Positions 7,960 through 17,521 are shown, numbered from the stretch's first letter. The stretch: 64,000 nt of DNA from Acidovorax sp. (GCA_030692685.1 JAUXZO010000045.1:124001-188000); one strand, 5' to 3'. Notes: generated by a model from the sequence alone, not told the origin. Numbers and translations: made by a program.

Positions 7960-8649
7960 TCATGACTCACCGGGCAGCCGCAACTGCGCCAGCTGTCGCA
8001 GGTGCCCGAGCTTGGCCCAGACCTTGGCCCCCTGCGGGCCGGTGTCGGCCTGCAAGCGGCTGCCGGGTGGCAGGCGCAACCAGGACTGCGCCTCGAAGCG
8101 TTCTGCGTTTTCATCGAACTGGCCTTCGATCAGCAAGAACTCCCCGCCTTCTGGTAGCGCCAGCTCGATCCGGCTGTTGGCGCCCCAGTGCTCCACCCGC
8201 ACGTCTTCGCGCTCATCCCGGTAGAGCGGCGAGACCCGCACACCCGCGCGCTGGGCATCGGGCACTTGGGCCAGCTTGTCGATGTGGGTTTTGACCTGGG
8301 TGCGGTCTTGCGGGGCGAACTGCCACAGCTTGACGAAGATCGTGGTGCCCGGTTGCGAGCCAGGCGTGTGCTGGGTACCCGGCGGGTTGCGTATGTAGCT
8401 GCCCACCGGGTAGTCGCCGTGCTCATCCTGAAACACGCCTTCGAGCACCAGAAATTCCTCACCCCCCGTGTGGGTGTGGGCGCTGAACTGGCTGCCCGGT
8501 GCATAACGCACCAGACTGCTGGCCTGGGCCACCTCCGCCCCCACACGGTGCAGCATGCGCCGCTCCACGCCGGCAATGGGCGAGGCTTGCCAAGGCAGTT
8601 GCGCCGCATGAACGACAACCCTTTGTGTCCAATCTGCATTCAATTTCAT
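7960..8649 (-). CDS. ChrR-like double cupin protein
   Basis: 229 residues with two tandem cupin folds. The first keeps the metal motif HTHTGGEEFLVLEGVFQDE and GDYPVGSYIRNPPGTQHTP, as in the C-terminal cupin of the anti-sigma factor ChrR. The second (EGGEFLLIEGQFDENAERFE) has lost the histidines. No zinc-binding N-terminal anti-sigma domain is present and no sigma factor gene adjoins, so it is probably a stand-alone metal cupin (enzyme or sensor). It starts 12 bases after the FAD oxidoreductase stop, within the same operon. Confidence 0.78.
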   Translation of the reverse strand: MKLNADWTQRVVVHAAQLPWQASPIAGVERRMLHRVGAEVAQASSLVRYAPGSQFSAHTHTGGEEFLVLEGVFQDEHGDYPVGSYIRNPPGTQHTPGSQPGTTIFVKLWQFAPQDRTQVKTHIDKLAQVPDAQRAGVRVSPLYRDEREDVRVEHWGANSRIELALPEGGEFLLIEGQFDENAERFEAQSWLRLPPGSRLQADTGPQGAKVWAKLGHLRQLAQLRLPGES

Positions 8650-8661
8650 GCTTCTGCTGCC

Positions 8662-9786
8662 TTAGGGTGTGTTAATTTGCTGGCGCAGGCTCTGCTTGGC
8701 AACTTGAGCCAACAAGCCCTTGACCGCCTGTTCGGCCGCGTCCAGCGCCCCTTCCAGATACCCACCGTAGTTGGCCGAGCGCTCCGTACCCGCCAACCAC
8801 AAGCGCTGCCCCCATTCACCAGGAACAACCGGGTCCCCGTACATCGGGTGGTAGGCCAACGGCTGTCGGTCAGACTCGCTGGCGGTCAATGGCTCTTGCG
8901 CCCAGTCCTTCACCCCACTCCACAAGGGTGTTGCTGCAGCGGGTCCAAACAGGCGCACCAACTGGGCCAGTGACTGACTGGCCAAGGCTTCTGTGCCAAT
9001 GCCGGCGCGGTAAGCAGGCGATGCACCGACAAAGCCAAACAAGGCTGCCGTTTGGCCCGTGGCGTCCGAGGCGTCGTGGATCTCCACCATCGGCCCGCGG
9101 TGGCTCATGGCCGCACCCGACCAACCGGCTTCGCGCCAAAAGGCGTTTTGATAAATGGCCACGAATTTGGCCTGCCCGGCCATCCAGGTCGGGGTGTTGC
9201 GCATGTCTTTGACCAAAGCCTCGGGCCAACTGGGCTCCATCTGCAGATCCTGCGCAGTCAGACGCGGCGGCACCGTCAAAACCACTTGTGATGCCAGCTG
9301 GGTCCAGCTGCCACTGGCGTCTTTCAGCGTTAGTTCCACCGCGTCCACGCGCAGCTTCATACCCAGCAGCCGGGTGCCTGTTTTCAGGTCCACCTGGTCC
9401 TGGATGCGCTCATACGAACGCTCGATCAGGCTTTGCGTGCCCCCTTCGATGCGGTAGGAGGACGGGCTTTGCTCCCAGCTGCTTTGCTGCTTGCGCACCT
9501 GTCCATCCTGCCCTTCAATGGCGGTGGCTCCTCGAGCGTACTGGGGATAAACACCCAGTCCAAATTCAGCAGCCAAACGCTCGACGCGGGGGTTCAAGCC
9601 AGGCCAGAACCACGACGGACCCAAATCAGCCCGGTGCGCAGCACTCGGCAAGCCCTGGCTGAGCACACGTCCGCCCAGGCGCTCTCGCGCCTCAATCAAC
9701 AACACTTTTTGACCCGCTTGCACCAACAAACGGCTGGCATGCAGGCCACTGAGACCGGCACCAATCACAACAACAGGATGGGACAT
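8662..9786 (-). CDS. FAD-dependent amine oxidase family protein
   Basis: 374 residues. The N-terminus carries the FAD-binding Rossmann motif (VVVIGAGLSGLHASRLL) with the acidic end LLIEARERLGGRV, typical of the flavin amine oxidase/phytoene desaturase family. The C-terminus has the second FAD-contact region (RLWLAGTERSANYGGYLEGA). At 374 residues it is short for a monoamine oxidase. The substrate is unknown; an oxidoreductase acting on an amine or an unsaturated compound is likely. Good ribosome site (AAAGGAG). It is 12 bases downstream of the SDR gene, so tightly coupled. Confidence 0.82.
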   Translation of the reverse strand: MSHPVVVIGAGLSGLHASRLLVQAGQKVLLIEARERLGGRVLSQGLPSAAHRADLGPSWFWPGLNPRVERLAAEFGLGVYPQYARGATAIEGQDGQVRKQQSSWEQSPSSYRIEGGTQSLIERSYERIQDQVDLKTGTRLLGMKLRVDAVELTLKDASGSWTQLASQVVLTVPPRLTAQDLQMEPSWPEALVKDMRNTPTWMAGQAKFVAIYQNAFWREAGWSGAAMSHRGPMVEIHDASDATGQTAALFGFVGASPAYRAGIGTEALASQSLAQLVRLFGPAAATPLWSGVKDWAQEPLTASESDRQPLAYHPMYGDPVVPGEWGQRLWLAGTERSANYGGYLEGALDAAEQAVKGLLAQVAKQSLRQQINTP

Positions 9787-9798
9787 GGAAGGCTCCTT

Positions 9799-10467
9799 TC
9801 AAGCAATGGCCCCCATGGGCCGGATATCAAGTTCATGGGTCCAGCCGCTGCGCGGCTGGTGAAACAACTGCCAGTACTGCTCGGCCAGATCGACCGGCTC
9901 AATCATCTGCGTCGCGTCGGCCTGCGCGAAACGCTCGACCGTGCGCTGGCTGCGAATCAGCCCGTCAATCACCACATGCGCTACGTGAATACCGTCGTGG
10001 CTGTGTTCGCGCACCAGCGCCTGGGTCAAGCCCCGCAAGGCAAATTTGGCCGAGCTGAAGGCTGAAAACTGCGGCCCGGCCCGCAGGCTGCCCGAGGCAC
10101 CACTGAAAATCAGGCTGCCTCCACCCTGCGCCTGCAAGCGGGTGATGGCCTGCTGGCTGACATTGAATGCGGTCAGAACCATCGATTGCCACACATCCTG
10201 CAGGGTTTGCGCCGAGGTTTGGAGAAAGGGCTGGCGGTGGAACTGCATGGCGTTGTGGACGACACCGGCCAAGGGTGCCGCCTCGCGGTCCAGCCGTTCA
10301 AACAAGCGGGCCGTGGCCGCTGGGTCGCGCAAATCGGTGGCCCAGCGCGGGTCTCCCTGGCGCGAGACGCTGATCACCTGGTAGCCGCCGTCTTCAAAGC
10401 GGGCTTGCAGAGCATCGCCCAGCCCGCTGGCATGGCCGGCGATCAGCAAGCTTCCTTGGGTTTTCAT
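9799..10467 (-). CDS. Atypical short-chain dehydrogenase/reductase family protein
   Basis: 222 residues with the SDR architecture: the nucleotide-binding glycine motif appears as AGHASGLGDAL, the central motif as GVVHNAMQF instead of NNAG, and the active-site segment as FSAFSSAKFALRG. The catalytic tyrosine of YxxxK is replaced by Phe137, while Lys141 is kept. It may be catalytically impaired or use another chemistry. It is the first gene of the SDR-FAD-cupin-TPR-TehA-DUF1622 operon, with a TATAAT -10 and a TetR-type palindrome 36-60 bases upstream and AAGGAG as ribosome site. Confidence 0.8.
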   Translation of the reverse strand: MKTQGSLLIAGHASGLGDALQARFEDGGYQVISVSRQGDPRWATDLRDPAATARLFERLDREAAPLAGVVHNAMQFHRQPFLQTSAQTLQDVWQSMVLTAFNVSQQAITRLQAQGGGSLIFSGASGSLRAGPQFSAFSSAKFALRGLTQALVREHSHDGIHVAHVVIDGLIRSQRTVERFAQADATQMIEPVDLAEQYWQLFHQPRSGWTHELDIRPMGAIA

Positions 10468-10502
10468 CAGTTGCTCCTTGGGGTTTCAAAACTTGCAGCA
10501 AA

Positions 10503-10526
10503 CTACCTATCAGTAGGTAGATTATA
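10503..10526 (-). promoter_or_regulatory. TetR-type operator next to TATAAT promoter box
   Basis: Inverted repeat CTACCTA (10503-10509), spacer TCAG, TAGGTAG (10514-10520), directly followed on the minus strand's upstream side by a perfect TATAAT (10521-10526). A bound dimer would cover the start site of the SDR operon. Related palindromes lie at 12388-12409 and 12528-12541. Confidence 0.8.
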
Positions 10527-10541
10527 CGGCAAAAAATAACG

Positions 10542-11083
10542 TTAGAGTGGATCTAGAAAAGCTTGAATCACTTGTAGTGGTGCATCTGACATGGGCAGGG
10601 TGCGTCAGACGATCATCGAACCCTCTAAGGCACTGAACAGCAACAGTTCAGCATGGCTGGCGTGTGAGGGCCAACCTTGCACCACCGGGAGTGTCAGCCA
10701 GCGAAGATTCAGTTCGTAAAATTCCTGCAATTGCACCCGCACCGACGCAGGCAGTGTTTCTGATTCCGCTCCCAGCATGCCGCACAGACACAAGCGGTTA
10801 CCACCGTAGTTGGCCTGGAAAACCTGGGCATAGGCCATCAAGCGCTCGTGGTGCTTTGTTTGACTGCGATTCAGGCTTTCAAGTGAGTGGGTGAAGCCTT
10901 CCACATAGCGTTGCGCCACAACGGTCGTCAGATCGGCCTTGGCGGCAAAGTGGTGGTGCACACTGGGTTTTCGAATCCCACCGCCTGCGCAACGTCTTCA
11001 TATGAAAAGCCGTTGTAACCCTGTCGTTAAATCAACGCCCCAGTATCGACCCAAGCTCTTTCAGCGACCCTTGTCTTCCGCAA
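10542..11083 (-). pseudogene. TetR-family repressor, triply broken
   Basis: Read across lesions, the minus strand gives a TetR of about 180 residues: KTRVAERAWVDTGALI, stop, RQGYNGFSYEDVAQAVGF, then in the next frame RKPSVHHHFAAKADLTTVV and the ligand domain to LLLFSALEGSMIV, stop, RTLPMSDAPLQVIQAFLDPL. Lesions: TAA at 11027-11029 (probably CAA before), a 1-base deletion near 10972-10978 inside the recognition helix, and TGA at 10605-10607. The likely TTG start at 11083 overlaps the cupin gene end. It lies just upstream of its presumed operator. Intact parts are too short to make a DNA-binding repressor. Confidence 0.82.
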
Positions 11084-11519
11084 AGTCGCGCACCCCGTCA
11101 AAAGTGATGAACCAGACACACTGGTCTGACTCACACGCATCTCCGTGTGCCTGTCCAGCCGGCTGGTACCAGTAGCTGCCCGGCCCCATACGGGGTGCCG
11201 TCTTTTGCGAACCTGTTGCGTCCCAGTGCTTCATTACCCCTTTAATCACCACCAACTCGTAATTGGCAGTGTGGGTGTGCATGGGGAAGGCGCCTCGTCC
11301 CATTTTCATCACGATGGAGGAAGCCCCTCGCTCGGGATCGCCACGCACCGCAGAAATTTGCGGCTCTCCAGGCTTTTTCGCACTGAATTGCAGCGTTTCT
11401 ATTGGGCGCACCAGCATCTCGGGTCCGGCCGCACTGGACAAACCAGTGGTCAAGGCCAAGCCGAGCAAAACGATGGTGGACAGACCTCGGCGAAGAACAG
11501 GGGGTGCGTGGGAGTACAT
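11061..11519 (-). CDS. Secreted single-domain cupin
   Basis: 152 residues. An N-terminal signal peptide is visible (RRGLSTIVLLGLALTTGLSS-AAG), so the protein is probably periplasmic. The cupin core has the metal motif HTHTANYELVVIKG and, later, YWYQPAGQAHGD with the fourth histidine. Function unknown; periplasmic metal cupins of this type are often annotated only by fold. It is downstream of the DJ-1-like gene (84-base gap) on the same strand, and the broken TetR gene overlaps its end by about 23 bases, so the three formed one transcript. Confidence 0.78.
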   Translation of the reverse strand: MYSHAPPVLRRGLSTIVLLGLALTTGLSSAAGPEMLVRPIETLQFSAKKPGEPQISAVRGDPERGASSIVMKMGRGAFPMHTHTANYELVVIKGVMKHWDATGSQKTAPRMGPGSYWYQPAGQAHGDACESDQCVWFITFDGVRDFAEDKGR

Positions 11520-11603
11520 GGTATTTCCTTTGTCTTGTTGACTATTGAAAATGTGACAAGCAAGACAGGTTGGCAGACCTGTCTTGCTGTTCAGGCTGTG
11601 AGA

Positions 11604-12308
11604 TCAGCCCTTCAAACGCGCCGCCAGGGCCTCAGCCAGGGGCGCAGCAGAAGCGGGGCTCTGACCGGTCATCAGCGGGCCGTCAACGACCACATTGGCC
11701 TCCCAGTTGGTCTTGCTGACGTACTTGGCGCCACGGCCCTTGAGTTCGTCTTCCAGCGAGAACAACAGGTGGTGCAGCAATTCGATTTCGCTGTCTTCGT
11801 CGTTCTTGAAGCCGGTCAGACTCACATCCTTAACCAGGTACTCGCCGTTGGCCTTCTTCACATCGCGCAGAATCGCCGGGGCATGGCAAACCATGGCGAT
11901 CGGGCGGTTGGCGGCGTAGAAGTCGCGAATCAGCTTGATCGCATAAGAGTCGGAGGCCAGATCCCACAAAAGACCGTAACCGCCGGGGAAGAAGACCGCA
12001 TCGAAGGTTTCAGCATCGATGTTACGCAGCTTGCGGGTGTGCTGAGCGGCGAACAGGGCCACCGGATCATTCAAGAAACGGTCGGTGTACTCGGTGGTGA
12101 ACGGCGCCTTCATGCTCAGCAGGTCGATCGGGGCATCGCCACCATCGGGCGATGCGAACACCACCTCATAACCGGCTTCCGTCAGGATGTAGTACGGTGC
12201 TGCCAACTCGGTGAACCAGGTGCCGGTTTGTTTGCCACTGATACCCATCTCATCCACGGAGGACATGACGAGGAGAACGCGTTTTTGCTTGTTGCCGGTG
12301 GGGGTCAT
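11604..12308 (-). CDS. DJ-1/PfpI superfamily protein, Hsp31-like
   Basis: 234 residues. The nucleophile elbow is AMVCHAPAIL with Cys141, preceded by FFPGGYGLLWDL; the glutamate of the catalytic pocket is likely E34 (TGTWFTELAAPYYILTEAGY). This arrangement matches the Hsp31-like class I glutamine-amidotransferase-fold proteins, several of which act as glyoxalase III or holding chaperones under carbonyl and oxidative stress. It is the first gene of the DJ-1-cupin-TetR unit, with a palindrome matching the TetR operator 80 bases upstream. It looks less GC-rich by eye than the flanking efflux genes. Confidence 0.85.
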   Translation of the reverse strand: MTPTGNKQKRVLLVMSSVDEMGISGKQTGTWFTELAAPYYILTEAGYEVVFASPDGGDAPIDLLSMKAPFTTEYTDRFLNDPVALFAAQHTRKLRNIDAETFDAVFFPGGYGLLWDLASDSYAIKLIRDFYAANRPIAMVCHAPAILRDVKKANGEYLVKDVSLTGFKNDEDSEIELLHHLLFSLEDELKGRGAKYVSKTNWEANVVVDGPLMTGQSPASAAPLAEALAARLKG

Positions 12309-12387
12309 GGTATTTCTTTCAAAGTTTCAAACGAATGCGCTGGTGAATCGATCCATGCGTGCATCCCCGCAACGACCGTCGCCATTT

Positions 12388-12409
12388 ATCTACCTACTTA
12401 AAGGTAGAT
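12388..12409 (-). promoter_or_regulatory. TetR-type operator upstream of the DJ-1-like gene
   Basis: Arms ATCTACCT (12388-12395) and AGGTAGAT (12402-12409) with a 6-base centre; the core CTACCT...AGGTAG matches the operator at 10503. It sits 80 bases before the DJ-1-like start codon. Confidence 0.75.
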
Positions 12410-12733
12410 TTTTTGGCTCAAATAAAAGCCCTTCACGGGCCCTCATCTGTTAACTGACAGATTGCATCCTGGCTCAGTACCACTGGCTCCAATGATCTCA
12501 GTGGATTACTGAAAAGTCCTGAAACAAACCTATCAATAGGTAGGTATTGTGCCAGACAGTTAATCCCGATTCAAGAACATGGGTATTTTGCCGAACGGAG
12601 TATCTGCCAGGCTATGCCTCCAAGTCAAAGGCCTGGTGCAGGACTCGGTCAGTCACCCCTTTACCGTCTTCCCTACTCAGGGGTCAGCAGATGGCTGGGT
12701 CTTTTGCTGCTGCAGACACCTGGTGCCGTCTGA
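12410..12733. other. Gene-free stretch
   Basis: No gene could be supported. It contains a weak hairpin (GCCC-ttcac-GGGC near 12429) and the third operator-like palindrome at 12528-12541. A 52-codon open frame from the ATG near 12579 has no recognisable features. The right part meets the IS3 end. Confidence 0.5.
12528..12541. promoter_or_regulatory. Third TetR-type palindrome, orphan
   Basis: ACCTA, TCAA, TAGGT, the same core and spacer length as the site at 10503. No gene in a sensible position follows, so the controlled gene may have been lost when the IS debris arrived. Confidence 0.5.
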
Positions 12734-14060
<1,327 letters not shown>

Positions 14061-14149
14061 GGGGTGTTCATTGTCAAGTGAAGATTTGCAAGAAAACCCA
14101 ATTAAATCATTGGGTTAGGGGATATTTTCGCTTAAGTTCGGTGCATTGG

Positions 14150-14392
14150 CTGTGGGATGGGGCTGAGGCAGTCCTTGCATGCGCCGGTATGCTGCTATTA
14201 AAAATATAGCTGCTAGCGCTTTCTGGATAAGCGCTAGCGCAGTATTTCATGCTTGAAGGCAAAAAATTGGATGCATTTTTGCCCCTGGCAAGGCGCAAAC
14301 CGGAGCGATGCCGGGTGTATCGCGAGGATTTGCAACGCCGCCAAGGGCGAAAAGACGCCTTTCCATGTGCCAGATAGCGTGAAACACTGCAC
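14150..14392 (+). repeat. Composite repeat copy B (palindrome plus MITE), right border of island
   Basis: Begins with the same leader as copy A (TGTGGGATGG...), carries the AT-rich palindrome at 14206-14240, then a MITE starting at the palindrome's CTAG and complete to its distal end GTGAAACACTGCAC at 14392. The MITE part matches the inverted copy at 58888-59044. Confidence 0.82.
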
Positions 14393-14440
14393 TAACCACC
14401 TATTTGGCTTGTATTTTGGTTGCTGCCGATGCGAACCGCC

Positions 14441-16087
14441 TTAATGTGCCCCTGCAGCATCGGCCGCCCCGGCGCCTGTGGTTCTGGTGGGGCGTCTGGT
14501 CAACCAGATCAAACCAATCAGCAACAAAAACAACCCTGCCGAGCCCAGGAAGATGTCATTGGCCGCGCGGGTATAGGCCTGCTGGTCGATGAGCCGGTTG
14601 ACTTGTGCCAGTGCTTGCAACTGCGTAAGGCCCGTGGCCGTCAACGTGTCCAGCGTCTGCGCAAACACCCCTTGGCCCTGCACCAGTCCTTCGGTCAGGT
14701 GGGCGTGGTGCATGGCGGCGCGGCTTTCCCACAGCGTGGTGGCTATCGACGTGCCCATGGCCCCTGCGGTGATGCGCACAAAGTTCGATAAGCCCGCCGC
14801 CGCCGGAATGCGGTCGGGCGCGATGCCCGACAGCGTCAGCGTGGTCAGCGGGATAAAGAAGAACGCCATCGCCGCGCCCTGCAACAGGGTGGGGATCAGG
14901 ATGTGGATGAAGTCCGTTTGGACCGTGAACTGCGAGCGCATCCACAACACGACACCGAAGACGACAAACGCCCCCGTGGCCATGCGGCGCGGGTCCCATT
15001 GGCCGACCTTTTTACCCACCAGCGGTGTGAGCAAGATGGCAAACACGCCCACCGGCGCCAGCGCCATGCCGGCCGAGGTGGCGGTGTAGCCCATCCATTG
15101 CTGTAGCCACAGCGGCAGCAGCACCACATTGCCAAAGAACAGTGCGTAGGCTACCGACAGCGCCAGCGCGCCAAAGGTGAAGTTGCGGCCCTTGAAGAGT
15201 TTCAGGTCCACCACCGGGTGTTTGTCGGTCAGCTCCCACACCAGGAAAACAGCAAACGCCACCACCGCCACCACGGCCATGGTGATGATCTCGCCAGAGG
15301 CGAACCAATCGAGCTCCTTGCCTTTGTCGAGCATCAGCTGCAGTGCGCCCACCCACAGCACCAGCAGACTCAAGCCCACGGTGTCGATGGGCAGTTTGCG
15401 AATCGGCGTTTCGCGCTTGCGGTAGATGCCCCAGGTCAACGCCCCGGCCAGCAGCCCGACGGGCACGTTGATGTAGAAGATCCACGGCCAGGAGACGTTG
15501 TCGGTGATCCACCCTCCCAGCAGCGGGCCGACGACGGGCGCCACCAGCGTGGTCACGCCCCACAGGGCCAGCGCCGTGCCAGCCAGCGCCTTGGGATAGC
15601 TGGCCAGCAACAGGGTTTGCGACAGCGGAATCATTGGCCCGGCCACCAGGCCTTGCAGTACGCGGAAGAAGATCAGCATCTCCAGCGACGAGGCGAAGCC
15701 GCATAACCACGAGGTCAATACGAACAGCATCACGCTCATGGTGAACAGCCGCACCGCGCCAAAGCGCTGCGTGAGCCAGCCGGTGAGCGGCACCGAGATG
15801 GCGTTGGCCACGCCAAAACTGGTGATCACCCAGGTGCCCTGGCCCGGGCTTACGCCCAGGTCCCCGGCAATGGCGGGGATGGAGACGTTGGCGATGGACG
15901 AGTCCAGCACGTTCATGAACGTGGCCAGCGACAGCGACAGCGTGCCCAGTAACAGGGCGGTGCCTTTTAGCGGCGGATACGCTGCCGGTGGCCCCGAGGG
16001 CGCGGCGGGCGGTGTGGGGGCAGAAGCAGCCGCTGCCGTGGCGGGTGCCAGGCCTGCAGGGTCTGCGGTGGGGTTGGCGGCAGTCAT
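14441..16087 (-). CDS. emrB: DHA2-type MFS multidrug efflux permease EmrB
   Basis: 548 residues with 14 hydrophobic segments and the DHA2/EmrB-QacA motif NVLDSSIANVSIPAIAGDL, plus GWLTQRFGAVRLF and the motif C-like GPLLGGWITDNVSWPWIFYI. A proline/alanine-rich N-terminal tail of about 40 residues precedes the first helix. It exports hydrophobic drugs by proton antiport, working with the EmrA adaptor encoded 12 bases upstream and the NodT-type outer-membrane channel. A MITE ends 48 bases after its stop codon. Confidence 0.92.
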   Translation of the reverse strand: MTAANPTADPAGLAPATAAAASAPTPPAAPSGPPAAYPPLKGTALLLGTLSLSLATFMNVLDSSIANVSIPAIAGDLGVSPGQGTWVITSFGVANAISVPLTGWLTQRFGAVRLFTMSVMLFVLTSWLCGFASSLEMLIFFRVLQGLVAGPMIPLSQTLLLASYPKALAGTALALWGVTTLVAPVVGPLLGGWITDNVSWPWIFYINVPVGLLAGALTWGIYRKRETPIRKLPIDTVGLSLLVLWVGALQLMLDKGKELDWFASGEIITMAVVAVVAFAVFLVWELTDKHPVVDLKLFKGRNFTFGALALSVAYALFFGNVVLLPLWLQQWMGYTATSAGMALAPVGVFAILLTPLVGKKVGQWDPRRMATGAFVVFGVVLWMRSQFTVQTDFIHILIPTLLQGAAMAFFFIPLTTLTLSGIAPDRIPAAAGLSNFVRITAGAMGTSIATTLWESRAAMHHAHLTEGLVQGQGVFAQTLDTLTATGLTQLQALAQVNRLIDQQAYTRAANDIFLGSAGLFLLLIGLIWLTRRPTRTTGAGAADAAGAH

Positions 16088-16099
16088 GCGAACCCCGGT

Positions 16100-17521
16100 T
16101 TACTGAACGGCTGGAGACTGCAGTGATTGCAGGGACTGCAGGGACTGCACGGACTGCACGGGTGCTGTGGGCGCAGACGCGTGTTTCTCGGTGCGAGCAG
16201 CGGCTTTGGTGTTGGAGTTGGCGTTGGCGTTGGAATTGAAGTTGGCAGTGGTGCTGGCGACGACCGGTGTCTTTGCCCCGACAGCGCCCACCTTGGGCGA
16301 TGTCACCGCCACGGCAGCCTTGTTGCGCCCCAGGTTGGCCGCAATGATGTGCGCCACTTCGTCGTTGGCCGCCTTGAACTGTTCGTCAAACACGGCGGTG
16401 GCGGCCACGGGCGTGGTGCGCTGCGTGTCGGCCAGGGTCTTGCCGCTTTGGTCGGCCGTGTCCACCTTCACTTCCATCGACAGGCCCACGCGCAGCGGGT
16501 GCTCTGCCACTTCCTTGGCATCCAGGGCAATCCGCACCGGCACGCGCTGCACCACCTTGATCCAGTTGCCCGTGGCGTTCTGCGCGGGCAGCAGCGCAAA
16601 CGCGGCGCCCGTGCCAGCGCCCAGGCCCGTCACCGTGCCGTGGTAGACGACCTTGGTGCCATACACATCGGCTTCCAGCTCGGCGGTCTGGCCAATGCGC
16701 AGGCTTTTGAGCTGGCTTTCCTTGAAGTTCGCGTCCACCCATACATCGTTCAGGGCCACCAGCGTCATCAGCGGGGCACCGGCCTGCACGCGCTGGCCGA
16801 CCTGCACACCGCGCTTGGCGACGTGGCCGTCCAGCGGCGCCACCAGCTGGGCGCGCTGCACCGCCAAATAGGCCTCGCGCACGCGGGCCGAGGCGCGCTG
16901 CACGTTGGGGTGCTGCTCAATGCTGGTGCCTTCGGTCTGCGTCTGGCTGGCGGCCAGCTGCTCTTGCGCGGCCACCACGGCAGCCTGGGCGGCGGCGACG
17001 GTGCTCTTGGCAGCGTTCACCAGGGCGCTGGCGTGCTGGAACTCTTCTTTGCCCACCGCGCCGCTGGCCATCAGCGGCGCGCGGCGGTTCACGTCGTCTT
17101 GCAGGCGCGCGGCGTCGGCCTGGGCGCGGGCCAGGTCGGCGCTGCGCAGGCTGACCTGCGCCTTGAGCGTGGAGTTGTTGGCAAACAGCGTGCGCACTTC
17201 GCGCACGGTTTGCGCCAGCTGGGCTTCGGCCTGCTCCAGCGCCACGCGGGCGTCGGAAGGGTCGAGGCTGACCAGCAACTGACCCGCCTTCACGAAGTCG
17301 GTGTCATCCGCACCAATCGACACCACGGTGCCCGCGACTTGGGGCGTGATTTGCACCACGTTGCCCGCCACGTAGGCGTTGTCGGTGCTTTCGACATGGC
17401 GGCCATTGGCCCAGTGCCATGCGCCCCAGCCGATGGCGGCAATGGCCACGGCGGCGGCGATGATCGTAAGGCCCCGGCGGCGGGCGGTGTTGGCTTCGTT
17501 GGAGGTGAGAGGTTCGCTCAT
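16100..17521 (-). CDS. emrA: EmrA/HlyD-type membrane fusion protein
   Basis: 473 residues: cytoplasmic tail, one membrane helix (LTIIAAAVAIAAIGWGAWHW), then the biotinyl-lipoyl-like segment STDNAYVAGNVVQITPQVAG, a long coiled-coil hairpin, and the beta-barrel domain DGHVAKRGVQVGQRVQAGAP. It bridges EmrB and the outer-membrane channel. The last 60 residues are unusual: an Asn/Ala tract and a run of QSL triplets encoded by short DNA tandem repeats. It is encoded between the NodT gene and emrB in one operon under the MarR gene. Confidence 0.92.
   Translation of the reverse strand: MSEPLTSNEANTARRRGLTIIAAAVAIAAIGWGAWHWANGRHVESTDNAYVAGNVVQITPQVAGTVVSIGADDTDFVKAGQLLVSLDPSDARVALEQAEAQLAQTVREVRTLFANNSTLKAQVSLRSADLARAQADAARLQDDVNRRAPLMASGAVGKEEFQHASALVNAAKSTVAAAQAAVVAAQEQLAASQTQTEGTSIEQHPNVQRASARVREAYLAVQRAQLVAPLDGHVAKRGVQVGQRVQAGAPLMTLVALNDVWVDANFKESQLKSLRIGQTAELEADVYGTKVVYHGTVTGLGAGTGAAFALLPAQNATGNWIKVVQRVPVRIALDAKEVAEHPLRVGLSMEVKVDTADQSGKTLADTQRTTPVAATAVFDEQFKAANDEVAHIIAANLGRNKAAVAVTSPKVGAVGAKTPVVASTTANFNSNANANSNTKAAARTEKHASAPTAPVQSVQSLQSLQSLQSPAVQ
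16116..16160. repeat. Five 9-bp tandem units inside emrA 3' end
   Basis: Units are GACTGCAGT, GATTGCAGG, GACTGCAGG, GACTGCACG, GACTGCACG. They encode the SVQSLQSLQ-type C-terminal run. As 9 is a multiple of 3, copy-number change would alter tail length without frameshift. A second hexamer-like repeat at 16208-16250 encodes the Asn/Ala tract. Confidence 0.8.

Noticed and set aside
7960-8649. Anti-sigma factor ChrR
   Set aside because: The zinc-binding N-terminal domain is absent and no ECF sigma factor gene is adjacent.
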